A program made the translations under genes and the position numbers. A stretch of 6,688 nucleotides of DNA from Candidatus Bathyarchaeota archaeon (GTDB taxonomy: Archaea > Thermoproteota > Bathyarchaeia > Bathyarchaeales > Bathycorpusculaceae). Positions 6,385-6,688 of this stretch are shown here, piece after piece (position 1 is the stretch's first letter; every line of letters begins with the position of its first letter). The notes beneath the pieces were generated by a model. It was not told the origin of the DNA. It was given only the letters and a program-made list of their open reading frames with translations, and made no database searches. The stretch spans positions 1 through 6,688 of the forward strand of contig JAENXI010000053.1 in assembly GCA_016649625.1 (NCBI GenBank). The letters are read 5' to 3'.

Positions 6385-6405
6385 GTTTTTAAAAACCAAA
6401 AAAAA
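6385..6405. terminator. Bidirectional terminator between rSAM-3 and cobD
   Basis: The perfect 12-bp palindrome GTTTTTAAAAAC (6385-6396) begins 15 bases after the rSAM-3 stop and supplies a T5 tract. An A8 run at 6398-6405 reads as U8 on the minus strand, followed by a further U5, and would terminate cobD. The compact arrangement fits the convergent gene ends. Confidence 0.55.
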
Positions 6406-6448
6406 GTCAAAATTGAACTTTTCTCTTTAAAGTGTGTTTTATTAGATT

Positions 6449-6688
6449 CTAAATAATCTTTTTGATTTCTTTTCTCAGATTATCTATAAGAAGATTATTC
6501 TGATCAAAGGATCTAACAGTTACTCTGAAATAACTATTATCGAGGCCAACAAAGGTGCTACAATCCCTAATCAAAATTCCTTCTTTTGCCAGTTTTTCTC
6601 TAAGAGTTGTGGATGAAATTCTTTTATCAAGGATTTTTATTAATAAGAAATTAGTTACTGAAGGGAAAACTTTAAAGCAGCTTATTGA
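6449..6688 (-). CDS. cobD: CobD/HisC-like PLP aminotransferase, probable L-threonine-O-3-phosphate decarboxylase, C-terminal part (N-terminus beyond window)
   Basis: The minus-strand frame is open from the right edge to a TAG at 6451-6449, giving 79 C-terminal residues with no start in the window. Seen: VFPSVTNFLLIKI (residues 8-20 of the fragment), then a helix with LREKLAKEGIL, then IRDCSTFVGLDNSYFRVTVRS (40-60) and NNLLIDNLRKEI. This is the small C-terminal domain of fold-type I PLP aminotransferases of the HisC/CobD group, with the Arg of YFRVTVR expected to bind the substrate acid group. RDCSxF and RVxVRS favour CobD over HisC, which usually has RP and R(I/V)xxGT at these places. CobD decarboxylates threonine phosphate to aminopropanol phosphate, the side chain CbiB attaches; having cbiB in the same window strengthens the call. 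The catalytic PLP lysine lies outside the window, so HisC remains possible. Confidence 0.8.
   Translation of the reverse strand, partial: SISCFKVFPSVTNFLLIKILDKRISSTTLREKLAKEGILIRDCSTFVGLDNSYFRVTVRSFDQNNLLIDNLRKEIKKII

Noticed and set aside
1..6688. AAGCAGCTT at both ends of the window, suggesting a terminal repeat
   Set aside because: Only 9 bases are shared; the copies fall inside unrelated coding sequences (amidohydrolase and cobD), so chance is the simplest explanation.

Overview
This AT-rich window most probably comes from an archaeon, perhaps an uncultured anaerobic lineage; the taxonomic call is an inference. Supporting signs are an AT-rich TATA-like box about 26 bp upstream of the GTG start of cbiB, with no Shine-Dalgarno, as in a (near-)leaderless archaeal transcript. 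Genes are followed by oligo-T tracts without strong GC hairpins. No rRNA, tRNA, mobile element, CRISPR array or phage gene was seen, and no gene-free stretch exceeds about 260 bp.

Layout, left to right: (1) the C-terminal end of an amidohydrolase of the YtcJ / Amidohydro_3 type, cut by the window edge (+); (2) cbiB, adenosylcobinamide-phosphate synthase (+); (3) a B12-binding-domain radical SAM protein, here rSAM-1 (+); (4) a second one, rSAM-2 (-), convergent with rSAM-1; (5) a third, rSAM-3 (+), divergent from rSAM-2 across a 260-bp regulatory gap; (6) the C-terminal 79 residues of a CobD/HisC-fold aminotransferase, best read as L-threonine-O-3-phosphate decarboxylase CobD (-), convergent with rSAM-3 and missing its N-terminus at the window edge.

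How the genes fit together: CobD and CbiB catalyse two linked steps of cobalamin assembly, making aminopropanol phosphate and attaching it to adenosylcobyric acid. Between them lie three different cobalamin-binding-type radical SAM enzymes, so likely B12 consumers are embedded in a B12-producing locus. The three share the architecture N-terminal B12-binding Rossmann domain, CxxxCxxC radical SAM domain, short C-terminal tail. They are not recent copies: rSAM-2 and rSAM-3 resemble each other more than either resembles rSAM-1. Strands alternate (+,-,+), so each is probably its own transcription unit. Their substrates cannot be read from the sequence. The family includes C-methyltransferases, cyclases and lipid-modifying enzymes. 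This uncharacterised trio is the most interesting content of the window.
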